Assembly (NCBI GenBank): GCA_000196815.1
Contig: FP929003.1
Coordinates: 1,821,501-1,885,500, forward strand
Source: Nitrospira defluvii
GTDB taxonomy: Bacteria > Nitrospirota > Nitrospiria > Nitrospirales > Nitrospiraceae
Reading direction: 5' to 3'
Length of the DNA: 64,000 nt
Shown: piece by piece, positions 46,501 to 55,397 of the stretch
Layout: each line of letters begins with the position of its first letter
Numbering within the stretch: position 1 is the stretch's first letter
Position numbers and translations under genes: made by a program
The notes under the pieces: generated by a model
The model's database searches: none
What the model was told of the DNA's origin: nothing
The model's input: the letters and a program-made list of their open reading frames with translations, nothing else

Positions 46501-46628
46501 ACCGGGTGGGAATCGGATACAAGGATCCCTTGACTAGCGCCCCATGCCGGATAGGTGGAGAAAGCTGCTGAGCCCACCAAAATCGCAGCAACGATGGAAG
46601 CGTGAAGCGGTTGTGGCTTGAACCACAT
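43503..46628 (-). CDS. TPR-CHAT caspase-like protease 2, exported
   Basis: A 1041-residue protein (from ATG 46628; an upstream ATG at 46640 and TTG at 46655 are alternatives). Signal peptide (about 10-30), then ten or more Kinesin-light-chain-like TPRs (about 50-460; repeats of A-x-x-L-x-x-L-G and ALxIxE), a helical coiled region (about 540-620), and a CHAT domain (about 680-1041). The catalytic dyad is intact: His890 in FATHG and Cys942 in LSACNT. It lies 60 bp downstream of a TPR-beta-barrel gene on the same strand, so the two are probably co-transcribed. Substrate unknown; peptide or toxin processing are alternatives. Confidence 0.88.
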   Translation of the reverse strand: MWFKPQPLHASIVAAILVGSAAFSTYPAWGASQGILVSDSHPVTIEQLAHADELNRDALRLHHAGKFADARPLAKEALTLREAALGPTDPLIAESLNTLGIILQESDYKAARPLLERALKIRQGAFPPVHSAIAESLTNLSRTLYAGGQFAEARPLLEHAVHIRETALSPTAPEVAVSLIHLSIVVSQLGDLQQSRSLMERALSILDPLERDEPLDLAMGLNYYGNILRRQGEFAEARVPLERSLSIRERILGASHPHVARTLSRMGMLEAVTGNYRGALPLFQRALQINEASLGANHAEIAGDLNEIGTMHRALGNMREAQQSFERALHIQKSTVGPQHPFVAVTLNALGQLAAQANKPEEAKSLFEEALAIQEHALGHGHVFSTETLTSLGYLEVQRGDLRKATDHFERATRIREALLGPTHPDVAASLFDLARGLHAQGKIKAAREHYERARHITLMHISANQNLDEATQARVWAQQLKGLYDYELLLATMTNKPSLDTTPPTAIADSFLVAEQARGWMIQAAVARAMARQSIEGDAHQLARQLDNLRRQRQVVWTKLSELYSQSAEQRNENELDSAKQELYTVQAAIESDAKELDRMSPRYAELALPKPATISGTQSLLTGNEALISWLTLPDRVCIWLVRSGQPPLYRESFISRPKLAELVNRVRTSLTPAFTSSPDVAGLPPFAIDAARELYRLLVGPVSSQLQQIEHLILIPDSVLLPLPLAVLIRDQTDRSPEQLADFSRTGGMVSVKDLLRYKDLPWLGSAYTLTVVPSASVLKLLRETSRVRTAHQERFIGFGDPVLQGTGASRGGSIPKHRGVRVARSELELLNRLPGTREELLAVAAAMNVSPHEHVFLSEEATETQVGQLNRSGRLGSAEVLSFATHGLLAGDLQGLTQPALVLTPPSSPTDEDDGLLSLEDILHLNLARTTWVILSACNTAGGEYSGDNLTGLARAFFFAGAKALLVSQWSVDDRATQFLMTETFKYYAGNSSHTPAQALRQGMLAVMAEATSNPEHAYFAHPFAWAAFFLVGEGRQ

Positions 46629-46688
46629 GGTTTGATCCATCCGATGTACGAACAAACTGGCGGCAGAATTGGTAGTGACTTTATTTCA

Positions 46689-48356
46689 TCAATAGACCCA
46701 GGTCACCAAGCCAGTCGCCACATTCTTTGTGTAATCGTAAATAGCCACATTCGACACGGCGGTGGTGTGAGAGAATTGGGCCGTGATGAGCCAGTGTTCG
46801 CTCAATGCTTTGGTCAGCTGGATTAAGTGGTCGTATTGCGTGTCCTTGCGTTTGGATAAAGCAGCGTCTTTGTCCAGAAACAGCGTTTGAGGGTTTTGAT
46901 AATCCCGGAAATGCAGGCTAAAGGTATAGCCTGCATGCATATCCCAGGGAAGGCGTACCTGGAGTCCGGCCTCTAAGCGATGCCCGTTGTAAGAGAAGGC
47001 TGTGCCTTCCGTTCGTTCGATGTCATATTCGTATCCCACGCGCAGGACGGTCCGATCACTTGCGAAACGAAATGAATGGAACAAGCCAACCATCGTGTTA
47101 TAGCCGTCGCGTTGCTCGGAAGGGAATCGCGGATCGAATTCGCCAAAGAAATTCTTCTTTTGGTATCGGCCAAGCGTGGTCGTCATATGACCGACGCTGC
47201 CCAATAAAGGCACCATCGTATTGGGTTCCACAATCGTCGCGGAGAGCGTTGGGCTGTGCCGGGAAAGAAACCCGTTAAAATCGAGAAACACATAGTCGTA
47301 GGTATAGTCTAATCCCAATTGAAACGGCATGTCGGCTAGAGTCGTTCGATAATAGCTATGGAGTCCGGGTTGATGGCTCTGAATGTTGAAGCGATCCAAG
47401 TTTCCTGCATAGTTGGAGGTCTGCAGAAACGAATAGCTCACAGAACTCTCAAAGCCTTGGTGACGGAGGAAGGAATATTCTGCATTCAGTGTAGCGATGG
47501 CGCCAGGAGAATTTGTCCGGCGCTCTCGAAACTGGTCAACCAATGATCTCACCGCCGGGTCACAGCGGTCACAACGATCCGGATTGATGGCCACGTTGTC
47601 ATCGTAGTAGCCGCCTACGCTGATGCTGGCGCGTAGGCGCCGTTCTTCCCGTTGAACTCCCTGCCGAGCCGCCAGGCTTTCGCTGAGCCTGATCGCCGTC
47701 TGCGTTAACGGATCCACCGCCCGACTACGTTGTAAATCTTGGAAGGCAGCAGTAGCTTCTTGTGTCATTCCCGATACCCCTAAGGCCAGTCCACGGTAAA
47801 AGGTCGCCAGACGTTGGAGATTGGGATCGGTGACATTGCCCCGATCAAAGGCTTCAATCGCCGGCTTGTACTCTTTCTTTCTGTAGCGTGTTACCCCGAC
47901 ATAATAACCGAGATTATCCATACCGGGGTCTTGCTGATAGGCCTGCTCAAAGAGAGGAGAGGCTTCGTCATAGCGATTAGCTGCGAGGTAGGCCACGCCG
48001 AGTTGATACTGGACATTCACATCGGTTGGATGCAGTTGCCTGGCTGCCTCAAGCGGCTCGATTGCGTCATCCGGGTGCTGGAGAGCCAACTGGGTCAAGC
48101 CTAGATAATACAGTCCACGCGCGTTGTGTGGATCATGCGTACGGGCACGGGTGAGGAGGTTCAGCGCTTCATCATATCGCTTCGATTCATACGCGAGGAC
48201 TGCTTGCGCCACCAAGACGTTGCCTTCCGACGGCTGCGCTTGCGCAGAGCCTGGAAGGTACACCTGCATTCCGATGAGCATCACGAAAAGGAGCGTTGCT
48301 GAAATACATGTATTTATTTTTTTCGTTTGTCGAGTCCCTTGACCTCGGAAAGCCAT
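46689..48356 (-). CDS. TPR protein with C-terminal outer membrane beta barrel
   Basis: A 555-residue protein with a signal peptide (about 18-41, ending AQA). TPRs occupy about 45-230 (AYESKRYDEALNLLTRA, DDAIEPLEAARQLHP, YDEASPLFEQAYQQDP). A barrel of about 280-555 follows, with alternating strands and a final aromatic residue (VTWVY), typical of outer membrane insertion. The layout resembles exopolysaccharide or surface-protein exporters such as PelB, PgaA or Slam, but no specific match is recognised. ATG 48356 has AAAGGAGG 8 bp upstream. It is divergent from the FecR giant genes (161 bp) and upstream of CHAT 2. Confidence 0.82.
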   Translation of the reverse strand: MAFRGQGTRQTKKINTCISATLLFVMLIGMQVYLPGSAQAQPSEGNVLVAQAVLAYESKRYDEALNLLTRARTHDPHNARGLYYLGLTQLALQHPDDAIEPLEAARQLHPTDVNVQYQLGVAYLAANRYDEASPLFEQAYQQDPGMDNLGYYVGVTRYRKKEYKPAIEAFDRGNVTDPNLQRLATFYRGLALGVSGMTQEATAAFQDLQRSRAVDPLTQTAIRLSESLAARQGVQREERRLRASISVGGYYDDNVAINPDRCDRCDPAVRSLVDQFRERRTNSPGAIATLNAEYSFLRHQGFESSVSYSFLQTSNYAGNLDRFNIQSHQPGLHSYYRTTLADMPFQLGLDYTYDYVFLDFNGFLSRHSPTLSATIVEPNTMVPLLGSVGHMTTTLGRYQKKNFFGEFDPRFPSEQRDGYNTMVGLFHSFRFASDRTVLRVGYEYDIERTEGTAFSYNGHRLEAGLQVRLPWDMHAGYTFSLHFRDYQNPQTLFLDKDAALSKRKDTQYDHLIQLTKALSEHWLITAQFSHTTAVSNVAIYDYTKNVATGLVTWVY

Positions 48357-48517
48357 TACTGTAGCCTCCTTTCCCGAAATATAGATCGCATTACTACGTA
48401 CTATAGCGTGGTAAATATCAGCGAAAGCCGATGCCCTTGTATAGAACTCACGTATGCCTGTCAAGCACAGATTCACCTCGCGACCGTGAATTCATTTCCC
48501 AGCCGAGGAGTACGATC

Positions 48518-51500
48518 ATGCCGATATCTCCTTTCTTCCGTTTAATTGTGATGACCCTCATCGTGTTGCACCTTGTGGGGCCTGGACTCCTCTGGGCGAT
48601 GGAGCAACGGGGGGTGGAGGTGCGCCGCCACAATCAAGCGGTCGTGTCGGGCATTCGCGGGAGTGCTCTCACTGTATTGGCTGGGGAGACCACGAGACCG
48701 GTGCGCTTTAGTGAACCGATTGCTTTTGGTGAACAAGTGCGGACGGCCCGCGACAGTTCCGCTGAGGTCCTGATCAATAATCAAGCCGTCGTGACCATGT
48801 TGAGCGAGTCCGATGTGGCGTTAGAAGAACGAGACGGCCATACCGTCGTGCATTTATCAAAAGGGAGCGTGTTGGTGTCGGCGGCGGCCAGTGCCTTACG
48901 GGAGGGGCAGACCGTCATCGTAGAAACGCCCGGCGCGCAGCTCTCGACCCGGGGGGGGCTTCTCAAAGCCACGGTCGGCACGGAGCCCCGGCAGACGAAA
49001 TGGAAGCAGGAGTCTGAGGGAGGGGTTCAGTTGGTCTCGTATTCCCCGATCTACCCGGTCCAGACGGAGGCGATGGTCAACGAACGTTTTGAAGTCTATG
49101 AAGGGACGGGGACGATCGGGACTCGAACGGCAGGCGCGACCCCACTCATCATAGAACCGGGTCAGTCGGTGCAGATGACCGGGGGAACACTGGGAACTCC
49201 GGGTGGGATCGAAGGCGCCTTAGCCGGGCCCGGACCAATGGTGCTTGCGGCAACGCGCCATGCCGCGACCCCGCAGGCGGGACTCGAGCTAGTCTCGGCA
49301 CGCCAACTGCAGCAGGTGAGTGCCCTGCAACAGGCTCTCTACGGCGATCCGGATGCGACGGTCGAAGGGAAGGAGAGCCAGAGCGGTACGATTATCTCCA
49401 CCCTATTTGGAACCAACCCGACCCAGGCGCCGCCACCGGATTCGAACAATCCGACCGCGAGTCTATTCGGCACTGGGAGCCCGTACACTGCGGCGCTACT
49501 GAATGCGATCAATCGCTCCGGGGCAGGCGTGGTCAATGACTCAACTGACTCTAGCGGATTTCTCAATGTAATTGCTGTTGGGAGAGCAGGCCCATTGGTG
49601 GAGACCCCCATCGCGGTTGAAGGCGGCCTGGGTCTACTCACAATTGGTGGCCGATCGTCGGGAAATGGATTAGAAAGAATACGAAGTGCGTTTGGGGGGT
49701 CGGAACTTCTGAGTGTTGATGGAGGTGACGTCAACGATGCGCCACACGGTGGGCGTGCTCCCATTAGTACGTTAGCGGCCCGGGGATTGACCGATATTGT
49801 GGCGGTAAAATCTCCTCCCGTGGTAATTCCCATCAATGATGCTGCAAAAGCGACGATTGATCCAATTGGCACGAGATTAACTGCGGACGGCAGGGCACTA
49901 TCTGCCCTCCCTTATGAGGTCACCATCGTTTCGATTAAACCCTTGATTTTTGATTCTGCAACCGGTCAGCTAATCGTGGGATCTGGAACAGGAAAGCCGT
50001 TCCTCGGTCAGGTAGATACAACTTTTGACGTGGTTAATCTTCAATCCCGAGTAAAGCAAACAGTAACAGTAAACACTTCGCCTGGCGGCACTATTGATAG
50101 TGCCGGGAAACTTACGAAGTTGAGCACGTTCCTTAATCTTCCCGAGGGACTTACGACCATAGTCTTAAACGGTGGCGGTGGAGAACTTAAAGATGGGCAG
50201 AAATTTACGTTTGCTGACCCTCCTAGCGCTTCTACAAGAGCAATCGATGGAAACCGCGGGGTAGTACTTACTGCCAGACCAGCCGGAACAGAAACTGCAA
50301 ATTTCCCTGATCCATCAATTGTGATTATTCCAGGAAAGCAAGACAACCGAGCGGTGCTGGAAGGAAGAGGCGCCTCTTCGTTGTTGGATACTGAAGGCAA
50401 ATCAACGGAAGGCCGCGCTACGGCGGATTTTATTCTGTCCGACTTCAGTTCGAGGTCCGATGGGAAGGTCTGCAGTTTTTGTATTTCTCGACCAGGAGCT
50501 ACATTGCCATTTGATGAACGAGCAAGTTTTATAGATGCAGCCATTTCGGCCCGCAGCTCATCGTCGGCGGGATTACCTATTTTTGATGCGGTAGGTTCAG
50601 TCAATGACCGTACGGTTGAGCTTACCGCAGGAGTGGTGTTGACAGAGAAGTCATCTTTCTCGGTTCGAAGTGAAACAACCCGTCGGGACTATACGTATCG
50701 CGAAGATTCCTTCGGCAATGTCGTCGGCACTAAGGGCATCGTTACGTTGCCACCAAAGCCAAGCAACACCAAGGCTTATTTCCAACGACTGGACGGAACT
50801 CCAGAATTTGAAGGGTCTGTGGCGGCAATTGTGGCTAACGAGAACAATTCTGCCTTCGTCAAAATTCATGACCGTGTGCTCGCTGTATTGGATGGGAGTT
50901 CCATTACTCCTGACGTGGTCAACGGAAGAGAGCTTCGGACCTCCTTACTTAGCGTGCTCGATAGCCAATTGATTGGCCCCGAGACACCCAGTAGTACGGA
51001 CGGGAAGCTCCATCGAGAGCTGGTAAAGGGAAAGGCGGAAATCTCCCCCTTACTGGAGGTCGAGGACTCAGCGGTTCGAACCACTTCCGCGGTGGTCGTG
51101 CGGGCGACTGCTTCCGGCATCGGGCCTATTGCCTTGGACCGTGCCTTATTGGATGCGAGTTCTCCCATTTTGACAGTAACGAATAGTCAATTCACCGCCA
51201 CCGGGCATCTGATTGATCTGGCAGGGGTGGGGCCCAGCAAAGAGCTGCTGCGGGCCAATCTCGTCCCGGGCGACGCGTTGGTCCGACTGAACGGGAAGAC
51301 CATGGATGTCGCGGGTAATTTTTTGAATCTGGCGAGGACAAGTGCAACCGTGAATGGCTACCTCTTTTCTCTGGCGAACGCTGGCACCTTAAACATCGGC
51401 GGGACGCTCTTGAGCCTTACGGGGAACTCCATCTTGCGATTGAATAGTGATGCCTTCGGAATCTTTGATCACACCGCCAATACATTTAAGATAACCAACA

Positions 51501-51745
51501 CATTGTGTGCGAGTGGAGAATGCGGGCTTCTGACGGATCATCTCAATGCGCCGTTCCAGTCATCCAACGGTAAAGCCATCCAAGTGGCAGGGAGCAAAAG
51601 CAATGTACAGCTTCCTCAGGGGTTCACGCCCTTCCGGGCACCGTCTGGGACCACTTCCTCTGTGGTATTGGATGAACATGCGGCGCTATTGCATATCGAG
51701 CCCGGCTCTGAGTTACACATCAGCGTGCCGCTGCCCAAAAAATAA
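48518..51745 (+). CDS. Giant exported FecR-domain protein A
   Basis: A 1075-residue protein. Signal peptide (about 8-28), then a FecR domain (about 30-200): GEQVRTARDSSAEVLINNQ, VALEERDGHTVVHLSKGSVLV, VETPGAQLSTRGGLLKATV. A Gln/Pro-rich segment follows, then a variable centre (about 335-780) containing a CxxC pair (KVCSFC). A C-terminal domain of about 295 residues ends in HISVPLPKK. ATG 48518 is chosen because GAGGAG lies 7 bp upstream. The next gene is a paralogue with near-identical ends. FecR domains of this type occur in stand-alone envelope proteins; its partner is unknown. Co-directional with genes at 51805 and 54839. Confidence 0.82.
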   Translation: MPISPFFRLIVMTLIVLHLVGPGLLWAMEQRGVEVRRHNQAVVSGIRGSALTVLAGETTRPVRFSEPIAFGEQVRTARDSSAEVLINNQAVVTMLSESDVALEERDGHTVVHLSKGSVLVSAAASALREGQTVIVETPGAQLSTRGGLLKATVGTEPRQTKWKQESEGGVQLVSYSPIYPVQTEAMVNERFEVYEGTGTIGTRTAGATPLIIEPGQSVQMTGGTLGTPGGIEGALAGPGPMVLAATRHAATPQAGLELVSARQLQQVSALQQALYGDPDATVEGKESQSGTIISTLFGTNPTQAPPPDSNNPTASLFGTGSPYTAALLNAINRSGAGVVNDSTDSSGFLNVIAVGRAGPLVETPIAVEGGLGLLTIGGRSSGNGLERIRSAFGGSELLSVDGGDVNDAPHGGRAPISTLAARGLTDIVAVKSPPVVIPINDAAKATIDPIGTRLTADGRALSALPYEVTIVSIKPLIFDSATGQLIVGSGTGKPFLGQVDTTFDVVNLQSRVKQTVTVNTSPGGTIDSAGKLTKLSTFLNLPEGLTTIVLNGGGGELKDGQKFTFADPPSASTRAIDGNRGVVLTARPAGTETANFPDPSIVIIPGKQDNRAVLEGRGASSLLDTEGKSTEGRATADFILSDFSSRSDGKVCSFCISRPGATLPFDERASFIDAAISARSSSSAGLPIFDAVGSVNDRTVELTAGVVLTEKSSFSVRSETTRRDYTYREDSFGNVVGTKGIVTLPPKPSNTKAYFQRLDGTPEFEGSVAAIVANENNSAFVKIHDRVLAVLDGSSITPDVVNGRELRTSLLSVLDSQLIGPETPSSTDGKLHRELVKGKAEISPLLEVEDSAVRTTSAVVVRATASGIGPIALDRALLDASSPILTVTNSQFTATGHLIDLAGVGPSKELLRANLVPGDALVRLNGKTMDVAGNFLNLARTSATVNGYLFSLANAGTLNIGGTLLSLTGNSILRLNSDAFGIFDHTANTFKITNTLCASGECGLLTDHLNAPFQSSNGKAIQVAGSKSNVQLPQGFTPFRAPSGTTSSVVLDEHAALLHIEPGSELHISVPLPKK

Positions 51746-51804
51746 TGGGTAAGCACTCTGTGTCAAGAAAACCTACGGCTCAATTTGGTCTGAGGAGGCG
51801 ACCT

Positions 51805-54800
51805 ATGATCACCAGGCACAATGGCTCTCGTGTAGCGGTGGGATTCTTGATCGTGTTGCACCTTGTGGGGCCTGGACTCCTCTGGGCGATGGAGCAACGG
51901 GGGGTGGAGGTGCGCCGCCACAATCAGGCCGTCGTGTCAGGTATTCGCGGAAGCGATCTCACGGTATCAGCGGGGGAGACGACAAGATCGGTGCGGTTTA
52001 GTGAACCGATTGTATTTGGTGAACAGGTGCGGACAGCCCGCGACAGTTCCGCCGAAGTGTTGATCAACAATCAAGCCGTCGTGACCATGTTGAGCGAGTC
52101 CGATGTGGCGTTAGAAGAACGAGACGGCCATACCGTCGTGCGTCTCACGAAAGGGAGCGTATTGGTATCGGCGGCGGCCAGTGCCTTACAGGAAGGGCAG
52201 ACCGTGATCGTAGAAACGCCCGGCGCGCAGCTCGCGACCCGAGGCGGTCTTTTCAAAGCCACGGTGGGCACGGAGCCTCGGCAAACCGAACGGAAGCAGG
52301 AGTCGGAGGGACGGGCACAGCTGGTCTCGTATGCTCCGGTCTACCCAGTGCAGACGGAGGCGATCCTCAACGAACGTTTTGAAGTCTACGAAGGGACGGG
52401 AACGATTGGGCCTCGGACGGCAGGCGCGACCCCGATCGTCATCGAACCAGGTCAATCGGTGCAGATGACCGGCGGGGCACTGGGAACTCCGGGTGGGATC
52501 GAGGGCGCCTTAGCCGAGCCTGGACCGGTGTTGCTTGCGGTGACGCACCATGCCGCAACTCCCCAGACGGGGCTCGATCTGGTTTCGCAACGGCAAATGC
52601 AGCAGGTGAGTGCCCTGCAACAGGCTCTCTACGGCGACCCCGATGCGGCAGTCGAGGGCAAAGAAGGCCAAAGCGGTACGATTATCTCGACCCTGTTTGG
52701 CACGAACCCGAACCAGGCCCCGCCACCGGATTCGAACAATCCGACCGCGAGTCTATTCGGCACTGGGAGCCCGTACAGCGCGGCGTTGCTCGCAGCCATC
52801 AATCGGCCTGGGTCCGGATTGGGTGATGATGGAGATGATACTGATGCTGGGCCTACAGTTGAGTCTGGCCTTTCGGTGACGGTGCGAGGTGGAGTTGGGC
52901 TATTGGCATTTACCGAAGGTCCTAACAAGGAATCCAGCGAGTTTAAAGCCTCGGAGTTGTTAATGGTGGATGGTGGTCTAGGTAAGGCTCCTCATAACGG
53001 ACGTCCGCCTCTTAGTACACTTGTGGCGAGAGGTATACAAGAATATGAAGTTCCAAACTTGGGCAATACATCGATTGCTATAGTTGATCCCTCTAAGCTC
53101 ACTTTTCAGCCGTATGAGCTCAAAATCACAGAAGCGCCACAGGTAATTCACGAAACCAAGGAGTTAAGAGATGGAAGGTTTCAGATTTTGAACAGTGTCT
53201 CTCAAGTCGTGCGAGCAGAGGGTCCGGTGAAGCTCGCTCCACGAGATGAATCTCCTGATCTGCTTCTCACAAGAATCGAAGCGACAGTTGATGGTTTAAA
53301 AGTGCTTAAATTTGGATTTCTCCTCGACCCACCAGACTCGACAATTCCCGCCGTTATTAAGTCCGTGCGAAACGCGAATGTTCAATTGCCGATACAGAAC
53401 TATAATCAAGATAACATTGCCGTCCAAACCAAACTCCAAACGGGCATAATCCAACAGGGAGGCGATACCCGACCCGTTGTCCCTGATCGATCTGGGACTT
53501 TTCCAGGCCTGGGGGTAGACACACGCGACTCTCGCTTACCGGTAGATGCTGTTGTGTCTGACTATATCTTGTCGGATTTTAGCTCCTTAGGCAGCGGTAG
53601 GATATGTACCAATTGCGACGTAAATGCAGGAATTCCCCAAAGCGGTGGATCCTATAGCTTTATAGACGCGCGCATTACTGCTAGGAGTAACGGAGAGTCC
53701 CATTCACCAATCCAGTTAGCCGGTGGAGTCGTATTGACTGACCGGTCGGCACTGACTGTCACCAATGCGATCACCCGTGTCTTCGACAAGCTCGGTATAG
53801 AGTTGCCCCCAGATTCTCCACCATTGAATGAACCTAGTCAGACGAGTACCTTCTTTCGTAACAAAGGGCTGTCACCAGCCTTTGACGGATCAGTAGCCGC
53901 CGTAGTGGGCAAAGAGAATCCTGCATTTCTTGAAATCCATGATCGTGTTCTTGCCGTTCTTGATGGCAGCTCCGTAAAGCCTGACGTGGTCAATGGACAG
54001 GAAATTGTTGTCTCCCTGCTTAGCGTGCTCGATAGTCAGTTGATCGGACCGGAGATTGCAAGTAGCACCGTCGGGAAGCTCCATCGAGAACTGGTAGACG
54101 GAAAGGCAGAAATCTCGCCCTTACTGGAGGTCGAGAACTCGTCCGTGCGAACCACGTCGGCAGTAGTCGTGCGGGCGACAGAGTCGGGCATCGGACGCTT
54201 TGCGTTGGACCGTGCCTTATTGGATGCAAGTTCTCCCATTTTGACAGTAACGAATAGTCAATTCACCGCCACCGGGCATCTGATCGATCTGGCAGGGACG
54301 GGGCCCAGCAAAGAGTCGCTGCGGGCCAATCTCGTTCCGGGCGACGCGTTGGTCAGACTGAACGGGAAGACCATGGATGTCGCGGGTAATTTCTTGAATC
54401 TGGCGAGGACCAGTGCAACTGTGAATGGCTACCTCTTTTCTCTGGCGAACGCAGGCACCTTAAACATCGGCGGGACGCTCTTGAACCTCACGGGGAACTC
54501 CATCTTGCGATTGAATAGTGATGCCTTCGGAATCTTTGATGCCACCGCCAATACGCTTAAGGTAACCAACGCATTGTGTGCGAGTGGAGAATGCGGGCTC
54601 CTGACCGATCATCTCAATGCGCCGTTCCAATCATCCAACGGTAAAGCCATCCAAGTGGCAGGGAGCAAAACCAATGTACAGCTTCCTCAGGGGTTCACGC
54701 CATTTCGCGCACCCTCGGGGACAACATCAACGGTGGTACTGGATGAACATGCGGCGCTATTGCGGATCGAGCCCGGCTCCGAATTACGCATCAGCGTACC

Positions 54801-54816
54801 GGTCGTGAAAAAATAA
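51805..54816 (+). CDS. Giant exported FecR-domain protein B (paralogue of A)
   Basis: A 1003-residue protein that matches protein A at nearly identical level over its first ~335 and last ~295 residues. The centre (about 337-710) is divergent and keeps only short shared blocks, for example DYILSDFSS and a CxxC pair (RICTNC). It has the same signal peptide, FecR domain and C-terminal domain. ATG 51805 has GAGGAGG 6 bp upstream; the frame also opens earlier at 51745, overlapping the previous stop. The gene follows protein A after 59 bp and is followed after 22 bp by the 167-residue gene, so a three-gene operon is likely. Confidence 0.83.
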   Translation: MITRHNGSRVAVGFLIVLHLVGPGLLWAMEQRGVEVRRHNQAVVSGIRGSDLTVSAGETTRSVRFSEPIVFGEQVRTARDSSAEVLINNQAVVTMLSESDVALEERDGHTVVRLTKGSVLVSAAASALQEGQTVIVETPGAQLATRGGLFKATVGTEPRQTERKQESEGRAQLVSYAPVYPVQTEAILNERFEVYEGTGTIGPRTAGATPIVIEPGQSVQMTGGALGTPGGIEGALAEPGPVLLAVTHHAATPQTGLDLVSQRQMQQVSALQQALYGDPDAAVEGKEGQSGTIISTLFGTNPNQAPPPDSNNPTASLFGTGSPYSAALLAAINRPGSGLGDDGDDTDAGPTVESGLSVTVRGGVGLLAFTEGPNKESSEFKASELLMVDGGLGKAPHNGRPPLSTLVARGIQEYEVPNLGNTSIAIVDPSKLTFQPYELKITEAPQVIHETKELRDGRFQILNSVSQVVRAEGPVKLAPRDESPDLLLTRIEATVDGLKVLKFGFLLDPPDSTIPAVIKSVRNANVQLPIQNYNQDNIAVQTKLQTGIIQQGGDTRPVVPDRSGTFPGLGVDTRDSRLPVDAVVSDYILSDFSSLGSGRICTNCDVNAGIPQSGGSYSFIDARITARSNGESHSPIQLAGGVVLTDRSALTVTNAITRVFDKLGIELPPDSPPLNEPSQTSTFFRNKGLSPAFDGSVAAVVGKENPAFLEIHDRVLAVLDGSSVKPDVVNGQEIVVSLLSVLDSQLIGPEIASSTVGKLHRELVDGKAEISPLLEVENSSVRTTSAVVVRATESGIGRFALDRALLDASSPILTVTNSQFTATGHLIDLAGTGPSKESLRANLVPGDALVRLNGKTMDVAGNFLNLARTSATVNGYLFSLANAGTLNIGGTLLNLTGNSILRLNSDAFGIFDATANTLKVTNALCASGECGLLTDHLNAPFQSSNGKAIQVAGSKTNVQLPQGFTPFRAPSGTTSTVVLDEHAALLRIEPGSELRISVPVVKK

Positions 54817-54838
54817 GTATTTCGGAGACTGTTGATAC

Positions 54839-55342
54839 ATGAAGCAGGATGAATGGACGGAGGCAATGATTGCTCCCTTGAGGACAGTTCTAATTTGGCA
54901 CTGCATCGTCTTTTTTGCTGCCATGGCAATGTGGGCCAGCTCACCGGCGCGGGCCGATTCCGCTTATGATCCCATCATTGCTCATCTTGACTTTCTTGGA
55001 TATCAAAGCGATGTGGTTGATCAGGGTGTACGGGCACGACATTCCTCCAAGCTACATATCGTAGTGTCATACCAGAAAGGCGGCATTCTGGTTCAAACAG
55101 CTTTTCCAGGAAAAAGCCCTGAACAGGATGTGCCGAAACGCCATGCAGTGGCGAATGGAGTCAATCTGCGGACGCAAGTAGCGCGAGCGGTGTGGACGAC
55201 TGAGGGGCATTTATTTATGAGTGCCTGGATGCCGGGTTTGTATGACAAGACGCGGTTCGCACTATTTATGGAGGCGTGGGAACGCGATAGCCAGGTTCTG
55301 CGGGACGTGGCGTCTGATCTAAAACCCTATTTGAAAGAGTGA
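54839..55342 (+). CDS. Small exported protein of unknown function
   Basis: A 167-residue protein with a signal peptide (about 17-40, ending ARA). A soluble alpha/beta body follows (YDPIIAHLDFLGYQSDVVDQG, LHIVVSYQKGGILVQTAFPG, LFMSAWMPGLYDKTRFALFMEAWERDS). The body may have a YbjN-like or secretion-chaperone-like fold, but I do not recognise a family with certainty. GGAG lies 10 bp before the ATG. It is the last gene of the FecR operon. Confidence 0.65.
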   Translation: MKQDEWTEAMIAPLRTVLIWHCIVFFAAMAMWASSPARADSAYDPIIAHLDFLGYQSDVVDQGVRARHSSKLHIVVSYQKGGILVQTAFPGKSPEQDVPKRHAVANGVNLRTQVARAVWTTEGHLFMSAWMPGLYDKTRFALFMEAWERDSQVLRDVASDLKPYLKE

Positions 55343-55397
55343 AGACGATGCACGAGGATGTAGCTTTGGGGCGCTAATGTCTAAGCTGCCAAGTGGA

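Noticed and set aside
35738-46628. CHAT proteins as CRISPR type III-E or gasdermin-type defence components
   Set aside because: Both carry export signals and no Cas7-11, gasdermin or CRISPR array is present; the neighbourhood is cell-envelope.
48302-48315. Perfect palindrome AAATACATGTATTT
   Set aside because: Lies inside the signal-peptide codons of the TPR-barrel gene; probably chance in A+T-rich coding sequence.
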